Assembly: GCA_013203015.1 (NCBI GenBank)
Contig: JABMPO010000052.1
Span: 1 to 32,389, forward strand
Length of the DNA: 32,389 nucleotides
Reading direction: 5' to 3'
Origin: Fidelibacterota bacterium
GTDB taxonomy: Bacteria > Fidelibacterota > Marinisomatia > Marinisomatales > TCS56
In this document: positions 23,112 through 32,007 of the stretch, one piece after another
Layout: each line of letters begins with the position of its first letter
Position numbering within the stretch: the stretch's first letter is position 1
Notes under the pieces: model-generated
Told to the model about the DNA's origin: nothing
Seen by the model: only the letters and a program-made list of their open reading frames with translations
Database searches by the model: none
Program-made: the position numbers and the translations under genes

Positions 23112-24491
23112 TTATTCTCCAAGCTCCAGTGCTTGATACAATTTGTCACTATAGCGCCAGATATTGCCGGCTCCGATTGTAATCACCATATCTCCGGCAG
23201 TTATTATATCTCCGATATTTTGGAATAAATCATCCAATTCCGGGAAATAATAAACTTGCTCGTGACCTAAATCCCGGGCGGACTGCATCACCAGTTCTCC
23301 GGTAATTCCGGGAATTGGCTGTTCGCGAGCCGGAAATACATCACTGACAATCAAAACATCCGCTTCCAGAAATGCAGCGGCAAATTCGCGGTGAAAGTCT
23401 CTCGTTCTGGTAAATAAATGGGGTTGAAAAACCGCCACGATACGCCGATCCCAACCACTTCGCGCCGCTTGCAGGGTGGCCGCCACTTCGGTGGGGTGGT
23501 GGGCATAGTCATCGACCACCATGATATTGCGGGCAATCCCTTTAATTTCGAAACGACGTCTGACACCGGTATAGGACTCAATACCGGTTTTTATTGTTGA
23601 AAAAGGCAGATTCATTTCGATACCCAGCGCCACTGCTGCCAAGGCATTTAAAACATTATGTTCACCGGGTGAATTCAGATTTATTTCTCCCAGCGATTCT
23701 TGCTTATGGATAACCGTGAATCTGGTCTGGTTCCCGCTATAGCTGATATTTTCGGCCCGGAAAGCCGCCTGATTAGAAAGACCATAGGTTATGACCGGCC
23801 GCTTTATATTTGCTAGAATCCCCTGAAGCCCTGGCGAATCCAGGCAGGTAATCACGATTCCGTAAAACGGCACCGAATTGCAGAATTGAGTAAAAGCCGC
23901 CTGCAGGTCTGGCAAATCCTGATAACAATCTGTGTGCTCCAATTCAATATTCGTAACAATGGCAATTGTGGGTCGTAAAACCAGAAAACTACGATCAAAT
24001 TCATCAGCTTCCACCACAATCAGATTTCCCGATCCCAGTTTCGAATTAGTATCCAGATTTTTCACCAGACCACCCACCACCAAGGTGGGATCAAGTTTAG
24101 CTGTGGATAAAACTGCGCCGATCATGGAAGTTGTGGAGGTTTTTCCATGGGTTCCACTGACACCAATACTCAAATCTTTTACAGCTATCAGTTCACCCAA
24201 CATTTCGGCCCGTTTGATAATCGGGATTCCCCGTTCCCGGGCGGCAATCAACTCCGGATTATCCTCCTGCACAGCACTTGAATAAACCAGAACGTCACAA
24301 TTCTGCACATTTTCCGCTTTATGACCGGTCTGAATCTCGGCTCCAAGATTTTTTAACCGGTCGATTAGCTCGGAATCGCTCAGGTCTGATCCACTGATTT
24401 CAAATCCCTGGTTTAATAACAGTTCGGCAATACCGCTCATTCCGATGCCACCGATACCGACAAAATGGATATTTTTAACTTTTCGAAACAT
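23112..24491 (-). CDS. murC: UDP-N-acetylmuramate--L-alanine ligase
   Basis: ATP-dependent addition of L-Ala to UDP-MurNAc. 459 aa. The N-terminal UDP-binding motif GIGGIGMSGIA is at 12-22, the ATP loop GTHGKTST at 113-120, then the EADEFDRSF and DDYAHHPTEV blocks typical of MurC. The ATG follows the murG TGA with no gap, with only a weak SD (AGG). Confidence 0.97.
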   Translation of the reverse strand: MFRKVKNIHFVGIGGIGMSGIAELLLNQGFEISGSDLSDSELIDRLKNLGAEIQTGHKAENVQNCDVLVYSSAVQEDNPELIAARERGIPIIKRAEMLGELIAVKDLSIGVSGTHGKTSTTSMIGAVLSTAKLDPTLVVGGLVKNLDTNSKLGSGNLIVVEADEFDRSFLVLRPTIAIVTNIELEHTDCYQDLPDLQAAFTQFCNSVPFYGIVITCLDSPGLQGILANIKRPVITYGLSNQAAFRAENISYSGNQTRFTVIHKQESLGEINLNSPGEHNVLNALAAVALGIEMNLPFSTIKTGIESYTGVRRRFEIKGIARNIMVVDDYAHHPTEVAATLQAARSGWDRRIVAVFQPHLFTRTRDFHREFAAAFLEADVLIVSDVFPAREQPIPGITGELVMQSARDLGHEQVYYFPELDDLFQNIGDIITAGDMVITIGAGNIWRYSDKLYQALELGE

Positions 24492-25601
24492 TCAAGCCTG
24501 AGCCATTTTGGAAATAAGGTTGACAATTTTTTCTGTTGCATCCGGTTTTGCCAGCTTCGCGGCTTGACCGGACATCTCTTTTAGTAACTGATTGTCTGAG
24601 GTTAGTTTGAGCAAAAGTGCGGTCAAGGATTCGCCGGTCAGGTTGCTCTCAGACAGGACTTTTGCTGCGCCTTTATCAGCCATTGTTTGGGCGTTCCACA
24701 TTTGATGGTTAGCAGCCGCCGATGGCAGCGGAATCAGAATCGCCGGTTTTCCACACAGGGCCAGCTCCGCTAATGTCAAAGCTCCTGCACGGCAGACTAC
24801 AATCTGCGATAAAGCGTAGGCGGCTGGCATTTCATCGATGAAAGGGACAACCCGGATTGTAGCACTGTTAAAATGATCAAAGTGGTTATACTGGGTGGGG
24901 CCAGTTTGCCAGATCAACTGGATGCCAGCGGTATTCAAGGCAGGAATTAGTATAGCGATAACTTTATTAATCGCTGCCGATCCCTGGCTGCCACCGAAAA
25001 CCAGTATTGTTGTTCGCTTTTCTGCTAGCTTAAAAAATTGTGCGCCATCAGCAGCCGAACCGGTTTCAATATCTTTGCGAACCGGATTTCCGGTTATAAA
25101 AATTGAATCTGATTCAAGATACTTTTTGGCTTCCGGAAATGCCAGACAAACAGCATCAACCTTACTGGCCATTTTACGAGTTACCAGACCGGGATAAGAA
25201 TTTTGCTCCTGAATCAAGGTTGGTATTTTAGACTTAACCGCCGCCAGCAAAGGTAATCCACTGGCATAACCGCCAGTTCCAACAACAATATCCGGATCTA
25301 ATTGCTTGATTATTGATTTTGCTTTCAGGTAGGCAACAATCAATCGACCGGGAAATAGCAGATTGCGTCCGATACTCCGTCCATCCAAACCGCGCTGGAA
25401 TCCACGTATTGGCAACAGCGAATGTGGCAGTTTTCGTTGCGGTAGGGTAGTGGCTTCAATCCCAAATTTCGATCCCACAAAATGTACCGTAGCATTTGGC
25501 ATTTCGGACATGATAGTCTCACCAATTGCCAGGGCTGGGAACAAATGTCCGCCGGTACCACCGCCGGCAATTAATACTTTGATTCCGCGCGGGTTACTCA
25601 C
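24492..25601 (-). CDS. murG: UDP-GlcNAc:lipid I N-acetylglucosaminyltransferase
   Basis: Peripheral membrane glycosyltransferase making lipid II. 369 aa. G-loops GGGTGGH (13-19) and GGSQGSAAINK are present, and the donor site is CRAGALTLAELALCGKPAILIPLP. The frame also allows a GTG at 25610, but the GTG at 25601 overlaps the ftsW TGA as GTGA and has AAAGG eight bases upstream, so it is preferred. Confidence 0.96.
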   Translation of the reverse strand: MSNPRGIKVLIAGGGTGGHLFPALAIGETIMSEMPNATVHFVGSKFGIEATTLPQRKLPHSLLPIRGFQRGLDGRSIGRNLLFPGRLIVAYLKAKSIIKQLDPDIVVGTGGYASGLPLLAAVKSKIPTLIQEQNSYPGLVTRKMASKVDAVCLAFPEAKKYLESDSIFITGNPVRKDIETGSAADGAQFFKLAEKRTTILVFGGSQGSAAINKVIAILIPALNTAGIQLIWQTGPTQYNHFDHFNSATIRVVPFIDEMPAAYALSQIVVCRAGALTLAELALCGKPAILIPLPSAAANHQMWNAQTMADKGAAKVLSESNLTGESLTALLLKLTSDNQLLKEMSGQAAKLAKPDATEKIVNLISKMAQA

Positions 25602-26734
25602 GCGAACCACCTTTGAGCACGTTTTGAAGGGCGGTTTTTCTGGCTGATATTCAATAGAATCCCGATACTTGCCAGATTGAGTACCAGTCCTGAACCACCG
25701 TAGCTAATTAACGGCATTGGTAGACCGGTAGTTGGCAGCAGGGCTGTAACCACACCGGTATTCACAAAAGCATACAGGATGAAACTGAAAGCAATTCCCA
25801 GGGCCAGCAGTATTCCAAACGGATCGCTGGCATCCTTGGCTATTTTTATTCCTCGCTGAAACACAAACAAGAAAAGAGTGAGCACAATGATTGCTCCCAC
25901 AAAGCCGGTTTCCTCGCCGATGATGGAAAAAATAAAATCGGTGTGTGGCGTCGGCAGGAAAAGATTTTTTTCCATGCTGTTACCAAGTCCCAAGCCGAAC
26001 AATCCGCCGTTACCAAGGCTGATCAGGCTTTGAGTCGCCTGATAACTGGCGCCGCCGGTATCGGCAGATGGATTAAAAAAGGAAAGAATTCTGGCGCGAC
26101 GGTAAGGTTCCATCAACATTACCGGTACCAGTATTGTGATGGCGGACGTGATGGTAATTGTAATATGGGGCAGCTTGGCACCGCCCAGGAAAAGAATGGT
26201 AAAACCGATTAACCCAATTATCGCCGCAGTACTGAAGTCCGGTTGGATTATTATCAGTCCCAGAACGATAGCCAATATGACAATCGCCGGTAAAAAGCCG
26301 AAATAGAAATCGTGCAATTGTTGCCGTTTCTTAACCACATAAGCGGTCAAATAGATAATTATTGCCAGTCGTGCAATATCAGAGGTCTGTAGAGTAAGTA
26401 CACCCAGGTGGATCCACCTGGCCGGGCTGGAATTGCCCTGCAACAAATAGGCAAGTTTGGTGAATACCAGTAGAATAATTGCCCCGATCATTATGTAATT
26501 AGCCCAATCTTTGAGCTTACGATAATCAAACCGCATAAATCCGTACATGACCAACAGTCCAATGGCCAAACGCAGCACTTGCTTCTGTAAAAAATAACTG
26601 CCTTTGTCGTATTGATTATAAGCCCAGATGGAACTGGCACTGTAAAGCATGACGGTCCCGATGATCGCCAGCAACAAAACGCAGGTGATCAGAAAACGAT
26701 CATAATTTTTCCAGATTTGATTGAAAACATTCAT
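25598..26734 (-). CDS. ftsW: Septal peptidoglycan polymerase FtsW
   Basis: SEDS-family glycosyltransferase that polymerises lipid II at the septum with FtsI. 378 aa, with about ten membrane segments beginning at residue 15. Conserved loops are present: GGASYQATQSLISLGNGGLFG, PTPHTDFIFSIIGEETGF and GLPMPLISYGGSG. The gene lies between murD and murG, which supports FtsW over RodA. The ATG overlaps the murD TGA by one base. Confidence 0.95.
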   Translation of the reverse strand: MNVFNQIWKNYDRFLITCVLLLAIIGTVMLYSASSIWAYNQYDKGSYFLQKQVLRLAIGLLVMYGFMRFDYRKLKDWANYIMIGAIILLVFTKLAYLLQGNSSPARWIHLGVLTLQTSDIARLAIIIYLTAYVVKKRQQLHDFYFGFLPAIVILAIVLGLIIIQPDFSTAAIIGLIGFTILFLGGAKLPHITITITSAITILVPVMLMEPYRRARILSFFNPSADTGGASYQATQSLISLGNGGLFGLGLGNSMEKNLFLPTPHTDFIFSIIGEETGFVGAIIVLTLFLFVFQRGIKIAKDASDPFGILLALGIAFSFILYAFVNTGVVTALLPTTGLPMPLISYGGSGLVLNLASIGILLNISQKNRPSKRAQRWFA

Positions 26735-28113
26735 CAGTCGTTAACCAGCTCCATTACAATTTCACGGAATTGATCGCCACGATCCTCGAAATCGCGAAAT
26801 TGATCAAAACTAGCGCAGCCTGGGGACAGAAGAACAACATCCCCAGACTCGGCGCTTTCCCGCGTGATCTTAACCGCATCCCTGAGACCCTCAACAGCTA
26901 TTGGTCTCGCCGCATCCCTGAGAGCGGCAGAGATCTTTGGGCGGGCCTGGCCAATTGCGATAATCAGTTTGACTTTGTCAGCGAAATATGGAATCAATTC
27001 GGCAAAATCACCGCCTTTATCCTTTCCTCCGAGAATCAGAATGATTGGGCCAGGGTAACTCTGTAGTGCGACTTTTACAGCATCTAGATTGGTCGCTTTG
27101 GAATCATTTACATAGGTGATACCGTTAACCACGGCCACTTCTTCCAGACGATGGGGTACACCCCTGAAAGTGTGCATGACCGTGGCTATTGTTTCGTCAG
27201 GTATCCCGATCAGATGGGCCGCCGTGGCCGCTGCCAGAAGATTGGCAGAGTTGTGGGGGCCAGGCAAGGCGACCGCATCCAAGGGAATGAGCGTGGCGTG
27301 CTCAAAATTGTAAATTTTATTGTTATTAATAAAATAAGTTGTTTCTGCATAAGGTTTAATGCTGAATGGCACCAACCAGGCTTTATCAGATTTCAATTTT
27401 TCGTCTAATATCTTATCGTCAAGATTGAATACTATATAATCTTCCAAATCAAGATTGGCAGTCATTTTTAATTTGGCTGTGATATATTCGCTCATGGATG
27501 GATAGCGATCCAAATGATCGGGCGAAATATTTAAAAAAACCGCTATTCGGGGCTTAAAATGAAGAATGAATTCCATTTGGAAACTGGAGATTTCCAGGAT
27601 AAAGACCCGGGCAGGGTCTGGATTAATTATATCAGCCAGAACTTTTTTCGCGAAGGGAACACCCATGTTACCTGCCAAAACACCGTGAATTGTCTCTGAT
27701 TGGCACATCTCGGTCAGGGCGTGGACAGTAGTGGTTTTTCCATTTGATCCGGTCACGGCAATGATGGGAGCTTCAGTAAACCAACTGGCAAATTCAATCT
27801 CACTGACAATTGGGATATGGCGGTCTAAGGCGGATTTCACCAAAGTCGAATCCTCAGCAATTCCCGGAGAAAGCACCCACAGATCGGTGGCAAAAATTTG
27901 GTCGCTGTGTCCGCCAATCTCACCATTGATACCGCTGTCTTGCAGTTTATGCAGGTTGGAACGGGTGACCGGATTATCAGTATTGTCACTGACAAATACT
28001 CGTGCACCGAGCTGCTGTGCCAGGTAAGCCGCGGCCATCCCACTGCGGCTCATGCCGATCACAGTGATATTCTGATCGCGAATGTTTATTTTATATCTTT
28101 GATCGATCTGCAT
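26734..28113 (-). CDS. murD: UDP-N-acetylmuramoyl-L-alanine--D-glutamate ligase
   Basis: Adds D-Glu to UDP-MurNAc-L-Ala. 459 aa. UDP-binding VIGMSRSGMAAA lies near residue 18, the ATP loop TGSNGKTTT is at 121-129, and ISPDHLDRYPSM and VNDSKATN follow. The ATG abuts the mraY TAA with no gap and no SD. Complete, with no missing key residues seen. Confidence 0.97.
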   Translation of the reverse strand: MQIDQRYKINIRDQNITVIGMSRSGMAAAYLAQQLGARVFVSDNTDNPVTRSNLHKLQDSGINGEIGGHSDQIFATDLWVLSPGIAEDSTLVKSALDRHIPIVSEIEFASWFTEAPIIAVTGSNGKTTTVHALTEMCQSETIHGVLAGNMGVPFAKKVLADIINPDPARVFILEISSFQMEFILHFKPRIAVFLNISPDHLDRYPSMSEYITAKLKMTANLDLEDYIVFNLDDKILDEKLKSDKAWLVPFSIKPYAETTYFINNNKIYNFEHATLIPLDAVALPGPHNSANLLAAATAAHLIGIPDETIATVMHTFRGVPHRLEEVAVVNGITYVNDSKATNLDAVKVALQSYPGPIILILGGKDKGGDFAELIPYFADKVKLIIAIGQARPKISAALRDAARPIAVEGLRDAVKITRESAESGDVVLLSPGCASFDQFRDFEDRGDQFREIVMELVND

Positions 28114-29217
28114 TTAACGAATTTTAAAAGTGCCGAAGCTGAATAATGCCAGCAATATGCCGATAATCCAGAAACGAATAACGATTTTGGTTTCGGGCCA
28201 ACCGGATAGTTCGAAATGATGGTGAATTGGCGCCATTTTAAAAATACGTTTTCCTTCACCGGTTCGTTTTTTGGTCCATTTGAAATAACCAACCTGGAGC
28301 ATGACTGAGGCAACCTCAACCACAAAAACGCCGCCAATAATTAATAGTAGAATTTCTTTTTTCAGGAGAACTGCCAGAGTACCCAGAGCCGCACCGGTGG
28401 CTAACGAACCGGTATCACCCATAAAAACCTGTGCGGGAGCAGAATTGAACCACAGATAACCCAGGGAAGCTCCAGTCATTGCGGCCGCGAAAATCGTTAG
28501 TTCACCAGCGCCTGGCAAATAGATGATATTCAGGTAGTCGGAGAAATCGACACGACCTGATAGATAGGCAATTCCGGCAAATACCATAAATGCGATTGCT
28601 GATAAACCAGCCGCCAGTCCATCAAGACCGTCAGTCAGATTAACAGCATTGCTGAAGCCGGTTATGATGAGAATGATGAACAGGGGATATAGCAACCCGA
28701 AATCCAGTTCGTAATTTTTCAGAAATGGAATCGAGGTAACGCTACGCATATCATGAAATTCCGGTGCAAGAAATATCCAGGCGCTAACTGCAAGCCCCAG
28801 GATTATTTGTCCGGCTAATTTATATTTGGCGACCAGGCCACTTTTGGTTTTGCGAATTGTCTTAAGATAATCATCGATAAAGCCGATTAACCCCATCCAG
28901 GAAACGGCCAGCAGGATTATCAGTATATAGGTGTTATCCAATCTGGCAAAAAGGAGGGTGGGGACAAGAACTGCAATTAGAATGATAACTCCCCCCATTG
29001 TGGGTGTGCCCTGCTTTCTCAGATGAGATTGAGGACCGTCAGTTCGGATTTCCTCACCAATCTGGTGACGTTCCAGTAATCGGATAATCCAAGGACCAAT
29101 AAGAAAGCTTAAGAGCAAGGCCAGGATGGCGGCTGACGTTGCGCGGAAGGTGATATATTGAAATATATTCAATCCGGAGAGGTATGATTTCAATGGGTAG
29201 AGCAGGTGGTACAACAT
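28114..29217 (-). CDS. mraY: Phospho-N-acetylmuramoyl-pentapeptide transferase
   Basis: Integral membrane enzyme that moves phospho-MurNAc-pentapeptide to undecaprenyl phosphate, making lipid I. 367 aa, about ten membrane segments. The conserved cytoplasmic blocks are all present: GTPTMGG, GFIDDYLK (the DD pair), NAVNLTDGLDGLA, FMGDTGSLA and APIHHHFELSGW. The ATG overlaps the murF TGA by one base and has GAGGG about eight bases upstream. Confidence 0.98.
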   Translation of the reverse strand: MLYHLLYPLKSYLSGLNIFQYITFRATSAAILALLLSFLIGPWIIRLLERHQIGEEIRTDGPQSHLRKQGTPTMGGVIILIAVLVPTLLFARLDNTYILIILLAVSWMGLIGFIDDYLKTIRKTKSGLVAKYKLAGQIILGLAVSAWIFLAPEFHDMRSVTSIPFLKNYELDFGLLYPLFIILIITGFSNAVNLTDGLDGLAAGLSAIAFMVFAGIAYLSGRVDFSDYLNIIYLPGAGELTIFAAAMTGASLGYLWFNSAPAQVFMGDTGSLATGAALGTLAVLLKKEILLLIIGGVFVVEVASVMLQVGYFKWTKKRTGEGKRIFKMAPIHHHFELSGWPETKIVIRFWIIGILLALFSFGTFKIR

Positions 29218-30560
29218 CAGGTAGCCCTCAACTCATCGATCAGAGTTTCCATTGCCATACCCCGGGAACCTTTTAATAAAATTGTGTCACCGGTTTGAAA
29301 ATATTCACTTAAATTCACCAGCAGTTGAGTTTTGTCAGTGAAGTGTTTTTTAGTGTTGTTTTCGATAGTGTCGTAAGTGTATCTGCTGTCATTGCCGACG
29401 GTAAAAACTGCATCCAATCTGGTTTCATTCGCTTTATCACCGACCTGGCGGTGCAGTTTTGGAGAATCGGGTCCCAGCTCGAACATATCGCCAAAAATCA
29501 GAATCTTACGGCCGGTAGTTTGGAAATTTGCCAGAAAATCAATAGCCGCCGCGGTGGAAACCAGATTAGCGTTGTAAGTATCATCAATAATTGTCAATCC
29601 GCCCGATTCAATAACAACGCATCTTCCTTTCGGAGATTGAAATGTGAGCAATTGTTTTTGCAGCGCAGACCAATCTAATTCCAGGGTAATTGCAATTGCT
29701 GATGCCGCCAGGAGGTTCTTTGCGAATACCGGATTGCAGGTCGGTAAGGATAATTCCTGTCCGTTAATGGTCATCAATAGGCTGTTCACTCCAGCTTTGC
29801 CAATAAATTGCGCTGTGAAGTCAGCCGGAGAATGAAAACTAAACGATATTTGATCACCGCTAATGTCGATCCTTGAAACCCGCTTGTCGTCGAGATTGAC
29901 AAAGGCTGTCCCCTGAGGAAGTGCCCAGAATAATTCGCTTTTGGTTCGGGCAATTTCTTCGATACTGCCGAATCCTTCCAAGTGGGCTGGGGCGATATTG
30001 GTGATCAACCCGTGGGTTGGTTTTGCCATATTTGTCAGCTGGACAATATCACCGGGTTGATTGGCGCCAAATTCCAGAACCGAGATTTCATGTTCGGATG
30101 TCATTTGCAGCAGGGTTAGTGGCAAGCCAATGGACGTATTGAAATTACCCGTCGTGACATGGATCTTGTATTTCGCGCTGAGCAGGTGCGCTAATAATTC
30201 TTTGGTACTGGTTTTACCGTTGGTGCCGGTTATACCGATCACCGGAATAGTGAATTGCCGGCGCCAGTCACTTGCTATTAAGCCTAATGTTCTGACCGGA
30301 TTATTTACCTGTATCTGCTTAAGGCCGGTAATTGCGGGATTTACCCGTTCTACCAACACCGCGCTGGCTCCCGCAGATTTGACCTGCTCGAGAAAATCAT
30401 GGCCGTCGACTCGCTCGCCTTTAATTGCCACGTACAGGTCGCCCGACTGACATTCCCGGCTATCGGTAGAAATACCGGTTGGGAGCACCGTTATTTCGTC
30501 GCCAGTGACGATCTGCACTAATTCAGCAAATTGTTCGGGATCAGGCAGATCAATTCGCAT
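29217..30560 (-). CDS. murF: UDP-MurNAc-tripeptide--D-alanyl-D-alanine ligase
   Basis: Adds the D-Ala-D-Ala dipeptide. 447 aa with the ATG at 30560, where the ATP loop GTNGKTST is at 112-119, followed by EFGANQPGDI, DDTYNAN and GDMFELG. The frame extends to a TTG at 30575 with no SD; the ATG, overlapping murE by 11 nt, is preferred. The enzyme needs D-Ala-D-Ala, but no ddl gene is in the window. Confidence 0.96.
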   Translation of the reverse strand: MRIDLPDPEQFAELVQIVTGDEITVLPTGISTDSRECQSGDLYVAIKGERVDGHDFLEQVKSAGASAVLVERVNPAITGLKQIQVNNPVRTLGLIASDWRRQFTIPVIGITGTNGKTSTKELLAHLLSAKYKIHVTTGNFNTSIGLPLTLLQMTSEHEISVLEFGANQPGDIVQLTNMAKPTHGLITNIAPAHLEGFGSIEEIARTKSELFWALPQGTAFVNLDDKRVSRIDISGDQISFSFHSPADFTAQFIGKAGVNSLLMTINGQELSLPTCNPVFAKNLLAASAIAITLELDWSALQKQLLTFQSPKGRCVVIESGGLTIIDDTYNANLVSTAAAIDFLANFQTTGRKILIFGDMFELGPDSPKLHRQVGDKANETRLDAVFTVGNDSRYTYDTIENNTKKHFTDKTQLLVNLSEYFQTGDTILLKGSRGMAMETLIDELRAT

Positions 30561-32007
30561 TGGTATACTGCTCAATAATTTTTAGGTCCGAATAAAACAC
30601 TTTTTCACCTTCAATATCCTGATATTCTTCCCGGCCTTTTCCCAGGACAACCAGAACATCTTTTTCCCTTAGCTGGCCCAACGCTGTTTCCAGTGCCGAA
30701 CCCCGGTCGTCAAAAACCGTATGATTGGTATTTTTGAAACCGGCCAGGATATCACCGTTAATCTGATCGATTTCTTCAAAACGAGGGTTATCAGGAGTAA
30801 TAAAACAATGGTGACAATATTTTTCAGCAATTGCAGCCATTTCAGGGCGCTTGCTACGATCGCGATCACCGCCGCAGCCAAAGACTAGCGAGAGTTTGCC
30901 ATCTTCAGCCATAATTCGACTGATCGATTCCAGGACTTTGCCATAGGCATCGGGAGTATGGGCGTAATCAACGACTACCGTTCCGCCATTGCGGGTCATT
31001 AAGCGCTCCATGCGGCCGGGAATCTGCCGGCATTCTCTAATTCCGCGGCTGATTATTCCGGGCTCAATTCCCATGGCCCAGGCAGTTGTTACCGCCGTCA
31101 AAATATTTTCCAGATTGAAACTACCAATCAAGGGCGACTGAATCATTAACCGATGCTCGCCAATTTCAATGAGCCCCTTGGTTCCGTCGATAGCTGCTTT
31201 CCAGTCGATATAATGGGCATCAGCGCTGATTGTCATTGACGTTGTTACAGCCGGTGCCCGGCAATCGGATTTTAACTGTTGGCCGTATTCATCATCGATA
31301 TTTATTATGGCAGTGGCAGTAATCGGCAGAGTCTTGAATAAATGTGCTTTGGCCTGGTAGTAGTCATCCATGCTGCCATGATAATCCAGGTGTTCCCGGG
31401 TCAGGTTGGTAAAAGCGGCAAATTTATACTCCACATCGGCCACTCTTTGCTGATGTATGGCATGGGAAGACACTTCCATGACGGCGTGAGTGCAACCGTC
31501 TGCCAGGATATCGGCGAATAATTTTTGCAGCTTCCCGGCGTTTAGGGTGGTCAGTGATTTACCCTGAGAATAATCGCCGGCGAAAACCCCCAGTGTACCT
31601 AATAAGGCGGATTTTATGTCAGCGGTTTTCAGAATCGAATCAATTAAAAACGAAGTTGTTGTTTTACCATTGGTACCGGTAACACCTATTACCGTTAATT
31701 CTTTTGACGGGTGACCAAAGAATTCCGCCGCTATTATAGATTCCGCGCGGCGCGGGTCATTTACACGAATGCGTGATACCGGTAATTCAGGCAGGTCGCG
31801 ACTGTCAGTAACGATTGCAACGGCGCCTTTTTCGATTGCCTGATCGATATAGTCGTGACCATCACTATGGGATCCTGGTATGGCGATAAAGATAAATCCC
31901 TGCTCGATTGCATTGGAATCAGAAGTGAGACCAAATATTGGGATTTGGGGAATTGCTTCCAATCCCGAAACCAGTCCTACCATCAATTTGTGCAGATAGC
32001 GTTTCAT
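30550..32007 (-). CDS. murE: UDP-MurNAc-L-Ala-D-Glu:meso-diaminopimelate ligase
   Basis: Adds the third residue of the peptide stem. 485 aa. The ATP loop GTNGKTTT is at 111-118, the block MEVSSHAIHQQRV near 177-189, the carbamylated Lys220 in YYQAKAHLF, and VDYAHTPDAYGK near 347-358. The specificity motif DNPR (406-409) indicates meso-diaminopimelate rather than lysine. The ATG overlaps the ftsI stop as ATGA, with AGGA five bases upstream. Confidence 0.97.
   Translation of the reverse strand: MKRYLHKLMVGLVSGLEAIPQIPIFGLTSDSNAIEQGFIFIAIPGSHSDGHDYIDQAIEKGAVAIVTDSRDLPELPVSRIRVNDPRRAESIIAAEFFGHPSKELTVIGVTGTNGKTTTSFLIDSILKTADIKSALLGTLGVFAGDYSQGKSLTTLNAGKLQKLFADILADGCTHAVMEVSSHAIHQQRVADVEYKFAAFTNLTREHLDYHGSMDDYYQAKAHLFKTLPITATAIINIDDEYGQQLKSDCRAPAVTTSMTISADAHYIDWKAAIDGTKGLIEIGEHRLMIQSPLIGSFNLENILTAVTTAWAMGIEPGIISRGIRECRQIPGRMERLMTRNGGTVVVDYAHTPDAYGKVLESISRIMAEDGKLSLVFGCGGDRDRSKRPEMAAIAEKYCHHCFITPDNPRFEEIDQINGDILAGFKNTNHTVFDDRGSALETALGQLREKDVLVVLGKGREEYQDIEGEKVFYSDLKIIEQYTNAN

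Noticed and set aside
22190..23149. Longer murB from the GTG at 23149
   Set aside because: It would overlap murC by 38 nt. The GTG at 23107 has an SD and gives a normal-length protein.
30061..30450. 129-codon plus-strand open frame opposite murF
   Set aside because: Antisense shadow of a conserved gene with no domain.
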